45,349 nt of DNA from Verrucomicrobiia bacterium. GTDB taxonomy: Bacteria > Verrucomicrobiota > Verrucomicrobiia > Verrucomicrobiales > Akkermansiaceae. The stretch is taken from NCBI GenBank assembly GCA_030431475.1, contig JAUIJD010000037.1:1-45349 (forward strand), read 5' to 3'. Numbering within the stretch: position 1 is the first letter of the stretch; each line of letters begins with the position of its first letter. The notes under the pieces were generated by a model. That model saw nothing but the letters and a program-made list of their open reading frames with translations. It was not told the DNA's origin and did not search any database. Below are positions 38,226 through 45,349 of the stretch, piece after piece. Position numbers and translations under genes: made by a program.

Positions 38226-38924
38226 ATGAAGATCGCCCGACTCCCGATCCCCCTTCTCCTGCTCGCTCCTCTGTTCGCCGCCCCGATCGTCGAGTGGACC
38301 TCCAGCAGCGATGCCAGCCGCTGGCAGGAGCGCGGTGCCGTGCCGCTGGGCGAGGTGAAAACCTAGCCGGATGCGGAAGCGCTGCGGATTCTGGTGACCT
38401 CGGACCTGAAGCGGCAGGTGACCGACGGTCGGGGCGGCTGCTTCAACGAGCGCGGCTGGAAGGCGATGGAGGTGCTGTCCGACTCGGATCGCGAGGAGAT
38501 CATGGAGGAGCTCTTCGACCCGGAAGCAGGGCGTCGTCTGAACCTTTGCCGGACCCCCATCGGCGCCAACTCGAACCTGATCTGGAACCTGGTCCTCGAC
38601 GAAGCCGGCCTCAGCACCGGCGGCTGGCCGCAGTGCTCGCCGGTGGTGCTCGACACGAAACAACGCGAAGTCATCCGCACCCCCTGCCTCCCTCTCTACC
38701 AGCACTTCTCGCATTTCGTGGAACCGGGCGCGCACCGGGTGGCGGTGGAGGGGGACTGGGGTGACAAGCTCGCCTTCGTGAATCCCGACGGCAGCGTGGT
38801 GCGGGTCGTGGCGAACCGCTCCGACAGCGACCACCCGCTGACGCTGAACATCCACGGCCGGCGCAGCGGCCGCCTCATCATTCCGGCGCGCTCCTTCAAT
38901 ACCTTCGTTTCCGCCGGATCGTAG
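38226..38924 (+). pseudogene. Broken GH30-family glycosidase gene (nonsense codon plus internal deletion)
   Basis: The frame starts with a signal peptide (MKIARLPIPLLLLAPLFAAP) and reads VEWTSSSDASRW up to GEVKT, then meets TAG at 38364-38366. The same frame continues without a shift: ILVTSDLKRQVTDGRGG, CFNERGWKAMEVLS, then NLCRTPIGAN, typical of the GH30 N-terminal half. It then jumps at about 38570 straight to SNLIWNLVLDEAGLSTGGW and SHFVEPGAHRVA, typical of the segment after the catalytic centre. The end, VNPDGSVVRVVANRSDSDH and RSFNTFVSAG, is the GH30 C-terminal beta domain. The total is 232 codons against about 450-500 in intact GH30 enzymes, so roughly 250 residues holding both catalytic glutamates are missing. 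The product cannot be an active GH30 enzyme. Confidence 0.85.
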
Positions 38925-38945
38925 GCGCGACGGCCGCCCTCACCT

Positions 38946-39017
38946 GTGGCCGGGGCTTCCAGCCCCGTCGGCACGACTCAGAGCGAGCCCGGCGACGGGC
39001 CTGGAAGGCCCGGCCAC
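38946..39017. repeat. Palindromic repeat element of a second family
   Basis: Inverted arms of 23 bp (38946-38968, starting GTGGCCGGGGCTTCC, and 38995-39017) pair at 21 of 23 positions around a 26-nt loop. The element lies between the convergent GH30 pseudogene and a sulfatase gene. It differs in sequence from copies A and B at 16863 and 17775 but has the same architecture. It is probably a dispersed REP-like element and may act as a bidirectional terminator. Confidence 0.7.
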
Positions 39018-39036
39018 TTTCTCCGGCCGGTCACTT

Positions 39037-40488
39037 TCAGTGGCTCCCGTTTGGGGCCGTCGGCGACTTCGTTCCCGGGTTTCCGTAGTCCTTTCCTTCC
39101 CAGCTTCGCAGGACGCTCTCCTGCCAGGCTTCCAGGTCGCGGCGCATCGCTTCGACCCGCTCCGGATGACGGGAGGCGAGATCCCGCGATTCGTCGGGAT
39201 CCCGCTCGAGCTGATAGAGTGCGAAGCGGACCTTTCCCTTCTGCTCGATGCGGTGGAGCTTCCACGGCCAGTCGAGCCAGGCGGCGTGGCCGCGAAGTCC
39301 GCCGGCATGTCGGTCGGGGAAATCGCGGACGTTCTTGAGCAGGCGTTCGGGGTGGGGAGTGGGGCGGCCGTTTGCCTGAGCCTCGGCGAGGGCTCCGACG
39401 ATGGCGTCGCTGTGGGTCGCTTGGCCGCCCGAGTGTCCCGACCAGAAGCCGATCGGCGGATGCTCCAACTCGCCGCCGTCGAGCAGGGGTTTCAGGCTCG
39501 CGCCATCGATCGGTCGATCCCTTGGGATCTCGATCCCGGCCACGGCGAGCACGGTGGGGAGGATGTCGGCGGTCGATGATGGCGTGGCATCGTGGCGCGG
39601 CCCGATGGTGCCCGGCATTTCGACCAGCGCCGGCACGCGGAGGCCGCCCTGATAGATGCTGCCCTTCTTCGCCCGACCGCCGGAGTGCGCCGGGTCGAGG
39701 CCGCCGTTGTCGCTGCAGTACCAGAGCAGGGTGTCCTTCTCGATGCCCAGGGATTGCAACTCGTCCCGGAGACGTCCCACCTGCTGATCGACGAGCTGGA
39801 TTTCCCGATGGTAGGCGGCAAAGCGCCCGTCGGCCGCGACCGGATCCGCGCGGTCGTCGGGTGTCTCCCGGTGGGGTGCGTGCGGGGCCGGGAACCAGAT
39901 CACCGCGAAGAAGGGGTAGTTGCCGTCCTTTTGCTCGCCGATGAAACGCAGCGCCGCGTCCATGGTGACGACGCTGCCCTGACCCTCGTGCCGGGCGCAG
40001 TCGCCGTTGTCGGAGAGGAAGGGATCGAGGTCGAAGAAGTTCGGGGCCGAGAGCCACTCGTCGAATCCCTGGCCGCCGGGGGAGGTCGGGCTTTCCTTCT
40101 GCACCGAGCCGATGTGCCACTTGCCGAAGTGCCCGGTCACGTAGCCCGCCCCGCGGAGGATCTCGGCGAGCGTAACCTCCTCGGGTCGGAGGTAGTGGCC
40201 GTGGTTCGGCACGTTGCCGCGGAAGGGATGACGCCCGGTGAGGACCGCGGCCCGGGTGGGCGAGCAGACCGGCGCGCTGGAGTGGAAGCGGTCGAGCACC
40301 AGCGAGGTTTGCGCCATCGCGTCGAGATGAGGCGTTCGCAGCGTCGGATGACCGGTGAAACCGGCGTCGCCGTACCCCTGGTCGTCGGCCATCACGAGGA
40401 TGACGTTCGGCCGCTCCGCCGCGATCGCGCTCGTCGCGACCAGCAGACCGAGGAAGAGCGAGCGGAGCAGGTCGAGCGGAGCGATCAT
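39037..40488 (-). CDS. Secreted sulfatase (CSPTR type)
   Basis: This 483-residue sulfatase starts at 40488 with a signal peptide (LLRSLFLGLLVATSAIAAE). It has the metal motif NVILVMADDQGYGDAG (about 28-43), a canonical formylglycine motif CSPTRAAVLTG with Cys75, FGKWHIG, FPAPHAPH and CSDNGG. The C-terminal part includes WPWKLHRI and ALYQLERDP, the usual ending of S1 sulfatases. Length and motif order are normal. It lies 55 bp downstream of the GH27 gene in the same orientation, so the two probably form an operon that removes sulfate and galactose from one glycan. Confidence 0.95.
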   Translation of the reverse strand: MIAPLDLLRSLFLGLLVATSAIAAERPNVILVMADDQGYGDAGFTGHPTLRTPHLDAMAQTSLVLDRFHSSAPVCSPTRAAVLTGRHPFRGNVPNHGHYLRPEEVTLAEILRGAGYVTGHFGKWHIGSVQKESPTSPGGQGFDEWLSAPNFFDLDPFLSDNGDCARHEGQGSVVTMDAALRFIGEQKDGNYPFFAVIWFPAPHAPHRETPDDRADPVAADGRFAAYHREIQLVDQQVGRLRDELQSLGIEKDTLLWYCSDNGGLDPAHSGGRAKKGSIYQGGLRVPALVEMPGTIGPRHDATPSSTADILPTVLAVAGIEIPRDRPIDGASLKPLLDGGELEHPPIGFWSGHSGGQATHSDAIVGALAEAQANGRPTPHPERLLKNVRDFPDRHAGGLRGHAAWLDWPWKLHRIEQKGKVRFALYQLERDPDESRDLASRHPERVEAMRRDLEAWQESVLRSWEGKDYGNPGTKSPTAPNGSH

Positions 40489-40543
40489 GGGCGGGGAGCC
40501 TACGCCCGGAATCCCCCCCGATTTTCAGGTGGCGAGTCCCGCC

Positions 40544-42316
40544 TCACTTCACCGGCCGCAGGCGGTAGAGGCCGGCGCCGTGGAGGGGGAGTTCTTTCGC
40601 GAAGCTCCCGTCGAAGGTGCCGAGGTTCTCGCCGGCCCAGAGGTCACGGACCATCGCCTTGCCGGAGAGGCCGATGTCCTTGAAATCCACCGCCACTTCG
40701 GCGCTGTCGGCGATGCCTTCCTCGCTGCGATCGACGAGCACGCCGAAGACAACCGAGCCCTTTTCCGAGACCACTCCCTTCGTCGTGAAGGTGTCGTAGC
40801 CTTCCGGAAGCTCAAAGAGAATGACCGACTCGGAGTGGGTGCCGATGCCCTCGACCCCCTCGCCGTCGACCACCAGCGGCTTGTCCTCGCAGGTGCGGTT
40901 CATGCGCGGCGCACCCCAGCCGGAGTTGGCCATGCTCCACTCCAGTTCGGTCAGCTTCTTCTCGCCGGACGGCCCTTTCAGCAGCGGATCGACCCACACG
41001 GCGTGGTCGAACTCGAAGCCGTCGCCGCCATCCTTGACGAAGAGCGCGAGGCTCTTGCCTCCCTTGACGGAGACTTCGATCTCCTGCGACTGCCACTGAC
41101 CGGCGATGACCGGGCTGGCGTAGTCGGCGTTGGTGAAGTCGAGGTTCTCGCCTCGGCTCTGCGCGTTGAAGAGGGCGACATACTTGTCTTCGCTGTTCGG
41201 CACGTCGGCGGTCCAGACGATGAGGTTGTTCTCGCGCGAGACCTGGCGGTTGTTGGTGCTGTTCTGGTTCACCTCGAGCATCTCGGGGTTGGTCAGCATT
41301 TCGATGGTGAAATCATCGAGCTTGGTCATGTCGCCGCCGAAGATGAGCGGCGAGCGGGCGATGGCCCACAGGCTCATCAGCGTGTAGTGCTCGTCCTTGG
41401 TGAAAAAGGTGTCGCGACCGAAGTCGATCACGCCGATCGGCAGCATGTCGGCATCGGGCCAGTGACCCGGGCCGCGGAAAGGCGTCCAGGCGTCGGTGCG
41501 CTCGAACATCGCGTAAAGCAGCCCCCAACGGTCCCAGAAGTCGTCGGTGATGCGCCACATGTTGGCGTGCTCCATGACGTGCGGGCCGGCGCTGACCGGT
41601 GTCGCGCCCGGGGACAGGCTGAGGACGATCTCGCGGCCGGTCTTGTCGATGGCTTTGCGGAGCGCCTCGATCTCAGCCTTCTGGACGTCGTCGTAGGGGC
41701 GGGAAATGTCATCCACCTTGATGAAGTCGACGCCCCACTCGGCATACATGCCGATGATGGAGTCGTAGTAGGCCTGGCCCTCCGGCTTGGTGGCATCGAC
41801 GCCGAACATGTCCGGGTTCCACGGGCAGGTGGAGTCGGTGCGGGCGATGTCCCGGGCGCGGACCTCGGTGCCGAAGACCGGGGTGTTCTGCTCGACCGCC
41901 TGCTTCGGGATGCCGCGCATGATGTGGATGCCGAAGCGCAGGCCCTTCGAGTGAACGTAATCGGCGAGTTCCTTGAAGCCGTTGCCGTCGTTGGCGGAAG
42001 GGAAGCGGTTGCCGGCTGGTTGCAGGCGTCCGTATTCGTCCATCGCCAGCTTCGCGCCGGGGCGATAGACGTGCCCCTGGGCATTCGGCTCGTACCACTG
42101 GATATCGACGGTCAGGACGTCGTAGCCCGCCGGCAGCAGGTGCTCGGCCATCGCGTCGGCCTGCTCGCGGACCTGCTTCTCGGTCACCGTGGTGCCGAAG
42201 ATGTCCCAGCTGTTCCAGCCCATCGGCGGGGTCTCGGCCCAGTCGTGGTAGGATTCGGCGGAGGCCGGCAGCGACGCCAGCGCGAGGAGAGCGAGGGAAA
42301 AGGTCGGGGCTTTCAT
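40544..42316 (-). CDS. Secreted GH27 alpha-galactosidase-like enzyme with NPCBM-like region
   Basis: The ATG at 42316 gives 590 residues with a signal peptide (MKAPTFSLALLALASLPASA). The TIM barrel starts with ETPPMGWNSWDIFG and has the nucleophile region FIKVDDISRP (Asp202) and the acid region MWRITDDFWD (Asp258/259), followed by WPDADMLPIG and ARSPLIFGGDM. This is the GH27 pattern. An NPCBM-like region lies near 415-525 (LTELEWSMANSGWG and EGIGTHSESVILFELPEGYD). A stretch usually found at the NPCBM end (LFVKDGGDGFEFDHAVWVDP) comes before it, suggesting a partial duplication or permutation. The enzyme should remove alpha-galactose; alpha-N-acetylgalactosaminidase or beta-L-arabinopyranosidase activity also occurs in GH27. 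It is followed by a sulfatase gene. Confidence 0.93.
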   Translation of the reverse strand: MKAPTFSLALLALASLPASAESYHDWAETPPMGWNSWDIFGTTVTEKQVREQADAMAEHLLPAGYDVLTVDIQWYEPNAQGHVYRPGAKLAMDEYGRLQPAGNRFPSANDGNGFKELADYVHSKGLRFGIHIMRGIPKQAVEQNTPVFGTEVRARDIARTDSTCPWNPDMFGVDATKPEGQAYYDSIIGMYAEWGVDFIKVDDISRPYDDVQKAEIEALRKAIDKTGREIVLSLSPGATPVSAGPHVMEHANMWRITDDFWDRWGLLYAMFERTDAWTPFRGPGHWPDADMLPIGVIDFGRDTFFTKDEHYTLMSLWAIARSPLIFGGDMTKLDDFTIEMLTNPEMLEVNQNSTNNRQVSRENNLIVWTADVPNSEDKYVALFNAQSRGENLDFTNADYASPVIAGQWQSQEIEVSVKGGKSLALFVKDGGDGFEFDHAVWVDPLLKGPSGEKKLTELEWSMANSGWGAPRMNRTCEDKPLVVDGEGVEGIGTHSESVILFELPEGYDTFTTKGVVSEKGSVVFGVLVDRSEEGIADSAEVAVDFKDIGLSGKAMVRDLWAGENLGTFDGSFAKELPLHGAGLYRLRPVK

Positions 42317-42364
42317 GGACGGATGAACTTCAGGAACGAGGCTTCCGTGGGTTAATCGTAAATC

Positions 42365-42378
42365 CGGCATGAATGCCG
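42365..42378 (-). promoter_or_regulatory. Inverted repeat upstream of the GH27 gene
   Basis: CGGCATGAATGCCG has perfect 6-bp arms around GA, 49-62 bp upstream of the GH27 start, in a 93-bp gap. It does not match the LacI-like or the CACGATCGTG motif. It could be an independent operator. Confidence 0.35.
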
Positions 42379-42409
42379 ACATGTGAACTGAGGAAACCGG
42401 GTCATGGCT

Positions 42410-44584
42410 TCATGCTTCCACGAGTTCCTCTGCCTCCCGCAGCAGGATGCGGGCGTTGATCCAGTCCTGCCACAGCGGTTCCCACTGGTCGAAAATGGAG
42501 GGCTCGGCGGCAAATCTCTCCTGGATGAGGATGCGGGCGGCGTGAATCTCCTCGATGGCCTCGGCGACGCGATTCTGGCGGCGCAGGCACATTCCCCGGA
42601 CGGTATGCTCGACCGCCCGGCGCGCGAGATTCTCGTGGGGGATGGATTGGCAGGCGTCGAGATGCTCGAGGGCCTGGTTGAAGGCGCCTTTGCGGTACTC
42701 CATCAGGCCGATCGCGAAGCGTCGCCAGGCGACGAGGTTCTTCTCCGCCTCGGAAGCCTCGGCGAGGTCGGTGGAGGACTCGAGCATCAGTCCTTCCAGA
42801 CGCTGGAGCCGTTCGAGCAGGTCGGCCGGAGCGGGCCGGAGAAGGCAGGCCTTGAGCGCCTGCTCGGCGACGACCGGGTTGGTGGTATCGCCGAAGCGTT
42901 CGGCGGCCATCGCACGGAAGTCCGCGTATTCCTCGAAGTCCCCGGCCTGGCAGAGCGCCGTGGCCGCCGGTTGGAGACTCAACGAGATCTCCTCGCTGTC
43001 GGCCTGATCGGCGGTCGCGAGAGAGTAGGCCAGCGCGGCGAAGCGATCGGCCGCCTGTTCCCAGCGCCCGGCGCGCGCGTGCCACAGCCCGAGCGTCCGG
43101 AAGGTGTCGGCGCTTTCCAGCGACGGCACCGCCCGTTCCGGCGGAATGTCGCGCAGCAGGACGTCGGCCTCCTCGAGGCTGCCGTATTTCACCAGCACGG
43201 CGGCGTGGGAGATGTCCTGACCGATCTCGGCCGAGCGTCGCAGCCTGGCTTCGGCGGCCCGGGCGTCCTCGGCCAGTTGGCGGGCGTGGTTGGCACGGAT
43301 CGACATCACCGTGGCGGCTCCGAGACCGACGACCAGCGAGATGAAGATGGCGGCGCCAGCGGCGAAGGTGACCTTGTTGCGGCGGATCAGCTTGCCGAGC
43401 CGATAGAAACCGCCCGGCGGACGGGCCGCGACCGGTTCGTCGTTCAGGTAGCAGCGGATGTCTGCGGCCAGCGCGTCGGCGCCGGAGTAGCGTCGTCCCG
43501 GCTCCTTGGCCATGGCCTTGCGGACGATGCGGTCGAGGTCGTCCTCGATGTCGCCGACGAGGCGGCGCGGCTCGAGATTGCGGGCGTCGGCGACCCGGGC
43601 GAGCTCGTCGGGATCGAGATGCCGGATCACGGTCGAGGGCGCGGCGGGCTCGATCTGGCTGAGCGTGCGGCGGATTTCCTCGACCCCGGTGTCCTGCATT
43701 TCCTCCGGGTCGAAGGGGGGGCGGCCGGCGAGGAGCTCGTAGAGCAGCGCGCCGAGGCTGTAAACGTCGCTCCGGGTATCGATGTCGAGTCCGTTGCCCG
43801 AGGCCTGCTCCGGGCTCATGTAGGCGGGGGTGCCGATGAACTGGCCGTCGACCGTGTAGGTCGCCGACTGGTGGAGTCCGGCTTCGGTGGCCTTGGCGAT
43901 GCCAAAGTCGATCACCTTCGGAACCGCCTCGCCCTCATTCTCCCAGATCAGGATGTTCGACGGCTTGATGTCGCGGTGGATGATGCCCTTCTGGTGGGCG
44001 TGCTGCAGCGCGTGGCAGACGCGGATGAAAAGCTCCAGGCGCTCACGGATGCCGAGTCGCTTGGCATCGCAGTAGTCGGTGATCCGCTCGCCGTCGACGA
44101 GCTGCATCACGAAGTAAGGCCTCCCGGTTTTCGTTGCCCCGGCGTCGAGCACCCGGGCGATGTTCGGGTGGTCCATCATCGCCAGCGACTGGCGCTCGGC
44201 CTCGAAGCGGGCGATCACGTTCTCGGTGTCCATGCCGAGGCGGATGATCTTCAGCGCCACCTTGCGCTTCACCGGTTCCTGCTGCTCGGCGAGATACACC
44301 ACACCGCAGCCCCCGGCCCCGAGGCGTCCCATCAGACGGTAGGGCCCGATTCGGGTCTCGCTGTCGGCGCCGTCCGCGGGCTCTGAGTCGTCGGGGGCGC
44401 CATCGACCTCGAAGAAGGACTCGGCGTCTTCGTGCAGGCCCGCCAGGCGCTCCAGCCGGGTGCGCAGGGCCGGGTCGTCGCGACAGGCAAAATCGAGGAA
44501 ATCCTCCCGTTCTTCCTTTCCTTCCAAGGCCCGCAAGGCCTCGAAGAGCACGCGCAGGGGAGGGGTGGGTTCGTTCGTGCCCAT
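42410..44584 (-). CDS. Membrane Ser/Thr protein kinase, partner of ECF sigma factor 2
   Basis: The ATG at 44584 gives 724 residues. The organisation matches the kinase at 35343-37514: an acidic helical N-terminus (about 1-75), then a kinase domain (about 82-375) with GAGGCGVVYLAE, Lys112, HRDIKPSN (Asp205), DFG (Asp226) and GTPAYMSPEQ. A transmembrane helix (about 403-423, FAAGAAIFISLVVGLGAATVM) leads to a helical C-terminal region ending in WQDWINARILLREAEELV, close to FDWIIARLLLREA in the paralogue. All catalytic motifs are present. The gene begins 7 bp after sigma factor 2. Divergent activation segments and C-termini suggest that the two pairs answer different signals. Confidence 0.94.
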   Translation of the reverse strand: MGTNEPTPPLRVLFEALRALEGKEEREDFLDFACRDDPALRTRLERLAGLHEDAESFFEVDGAPDDSEPADGADSETRIGPYRLMGRLGAGGCGVVYLAEQQEPVKRKVALKIIRLGMDTENVIARFEAERQSLAMMDHPNIARVLDAGATKTGRPYFVMQLVDGERITDYCDAKRLGIRERLELFIRVCHALQHAHQKGIIHRDIKPSNILIWENEGEAVPKVIDFGIAKATEAGLHQSATYTVDGQFIGTPAYMSPEQASGNGLDIDTRSDVYSLGALLYELLAGRPPFDPEEMQDTGVEEIRRTLSQIEPAAPSTVIRHLDPDELARVADARNLEPRRLVGDIEDDLDRIVRKAMAKEPGRRYSGADALAADIRCYLNDEPVAARPPGGFYRLGKLIRRNKVTFAAGAAIFISLVVGLGAATVMSIRANHARQLAEDARAAEARLRRSAEIGQDISHAAVLVKYGSLEEADVLLRDIPPERAVPSLESADTFRTLGLWHARAGRWEQAADRFAALAYSLATADQADSEEISLSLQPAATALCQAGDFEEYADFRAMAAERFGDTTNPVVAEQALKACLLRPAPADLLERLQRLEGLMLESSTDLAEASEAEKNLVAWRRFAIGLMEYRKGAFNQALEHLDACQSIPHENLARRAVEHTVRGMCLRRQNRVAEAIEEIHAARILIQERFAAEPSIFDQWEPLWQDWINARILLREAEELVEA

Positions 44585-44591
44585 GCTCGTG

Positions 44592-45158
44592 CTAGATCTC
44601 GCCCTCGATCATTTCAAACAGCAGCGTGCGGGCGAAGGACCACTTGCGCTCGATCGTGCGCTCGGTCACGCCCTCCATCCGGGCCACCTCCTGGTTGGTG
44701 AGGCCGCCGAAGAACTTCAGGGTGACGATGCGCGAACTTTCGGGGTCCTCCTTTTCGAGCCGCTTGAGCGCCTCGTCGATGAGGACGATCCGCTCGTCCG
44801 GTTCGGTCTCGGCGAGTTGGAGGTCTTCAAGATCGACCCGGGTCGGGTTGCCGCCACGCTTCTGCGAGGCCTTGCGCCGGGCGTTGTCGACCAGCACGCG
44901 GCGCATCTCGAGCGCGGCGACGCGGAAGAAGTGCGTGCGGTCGTTCCAGGTCCGCCCGGTCTTCTTCGTCAGGCGCAGCCACGACTCGTGGACGAGCGCC
45001 GTCGCCTGCAGCGTCTGGCCGGCCGCCTGCCCGCGGATCCGGGCGGCGGCGAGTCCGCGCAGTTCGTCATAGACGAGCGGCAGCAGGTCCTCGGAGGGCA
45101 GCTTGCCCTCGGCGCCGACGGATTTGAGGATCCGGGTGAAATCTTCCTCTCCTGACAT
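44592..45158 (-). CDS. ECF-family RNA polymerase sigma factor 2 (kinase-linked type)
   Basis: The ATG at 45158 (MSGEEDFTRILKSVG) gives 188 residues and aligns with the start of sigma factor 1; an ATG at 45203 would add 15 residues of low-complexity sequence. Region 2 has DLLPLVYDELRGLAAARI, LVHESWLRL and FFRVAALEMRRVLVDNARRK. Region 4 has RIVTLKFFGGLTNQEVARM and TIERKWSFARTLLFEMI. It is a paralogue of the sigma factor at 37524-38084 and is likewise followed by a membrane kinase gene with no anti-sigma factor. Two 22-bp direct repeats lie in its upstream region. Confidence 0.94.
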   Translation of the reverse strand: MSGEEDFTRILKSVGAEGKLPSEDLLPLVYDELRGLAAARIRGQAAGQTLQATALVHESWLRLTKKTGRTWNDRTHFFRVAALEMRRVLVDNARRKASQKRGGNPTRVDLEDLQLAETEPDERIVLIDEALKRLEKEDPESSRIVTLKFFGGLTNQEVARMEGVTERTIERKWSFARTLLFEMIEGEI

Positions 45159-45228
45159 GGGCACGGGCACCCTAGCCGCTGCCGCCGGGTTTTTCGAGTC
45201 CAATCCGGGTCGCTGCCCGGTCCGCGTG

Positions 45229-45307
45229 TTGCCTCATTGAAGCGGACACCGAGAGCAGGGTTCAGGGCTGAGCGGTTGGTCCCCATTGCCTCATAAATGA
45301 GGACACC
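45229..45307. repeat. Pair of 22-bp direct repeats upstream of sigma factor 2
   Basis: TTGCCTCAT...GGACACC occurs at 45229-45250 and 45286-45307, matching at 18 of 22 positions with starts 57 bp apart. The second copy contains the imperfect palindrome CCTCATAAATGAGG (45289-45302). They lie 71-150 bp upstream of the sigma factor start and could be regulator sites or part of a repeat that continues past the window. Confidence 0.5.
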
Positions 45308-45349
45308 ATGGCGCGAGCCATGGCGATGAGCGAAGAGAGCACCCTGGAA

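Noticed and set aside
45308-45349. A plus-strand gene start (MARAMAMSEES...) running off the right edge
   Set aside because: Only 14 codons are visible, with several in-frame ATGs and no upstream ribosome-binding site; it overlaps the direct-repeat region.

Overview
This is a GC-rich window (roughly two thirds G+C by eye) packed with secreted carbohydrate-active enzymes, sulfatases, PEP-CTERM proteins and paired ECF sigma factor/Ser-Thr kinase genes. That combination, together with TSP3-like DxDGDG repeats, LamG and discoidin-like domains, points to a member of the PVC group, most likely a Verrucomicrobiota (Verrucomicrobiales-like) bacterium. The assignment is inference from gene content; there is no rRNA or other phylogenetic marker. 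I saw no tRNA, rRNA, CRISPR array, insertion sequence, transporter, SusC/D pair, exosortase or sulfatase-maturation gene.

Layout. (1) 1-14001, all minus strand: a two-component system (histidine kinase 11878-14001 and response regulator 11222-11881, joined by a GTGA overlap), then a PEP-CTERM protein, a GH9/PL14-like fusion enzyme, a secreted triple-repeat protein and two large sulfatases, the last cut by the window start. (2) 14061-21000: a divergent GH78 rhamnosidase, a PEP-CTERM gene flanked by two copies of a palindromic repeat, a GH78-like enzyme and a sulfatase. (3) 21282-31910, minus strand: two GH127-type enzymes, a GH43-type enzyme and two secreted HExxH metalloproteases, with a VapBC toxin-antitoxin pair inserted among them. 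(4) 32328-34506, plus strand: a GH105 unsaturated uronyl hydrolase and a Tat-exported TIM-barrel protein. (5) 34535-45158: a response regulator without its phosphoacceptor Asp, two paralogous ECF sigma/Ser-Thr kinase pairs and, between them, a broken GH30 gene, a sulfatase and a GH27 alpha-galactosidase.

How it may work. The enzymes would remove sulfate, rhamnose, L-arabinose, galactose and unsaturated uronic acid. This suits a sulfated plant or algal polysaccharide such as a rhamnogalacturonan, ulvan or arabinogalactan, or a hydroxyproline-rich glycoprotein, since two proteases lie in the GH127 operon. Almost every enzyme has a signal peptide, so degradation is expected outside the cytoplasm.

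Two recurrent DNA motifs suggest shared regulation. LacI-type operator-like sites (AANCGNTT core) lie upstream of six transcription units. A different palindrome centred on CACGATCGTG lies upstream of three genes for secreted beta-sandwich/PEP-CTERM proteins. The most interesting undescribed elements are a repeated protein module (GW...DPQ...LRxDP) shared by three otherwise unrelated secreted proteins, the CACGATCGTG set, and the glycosidase/protease operon.
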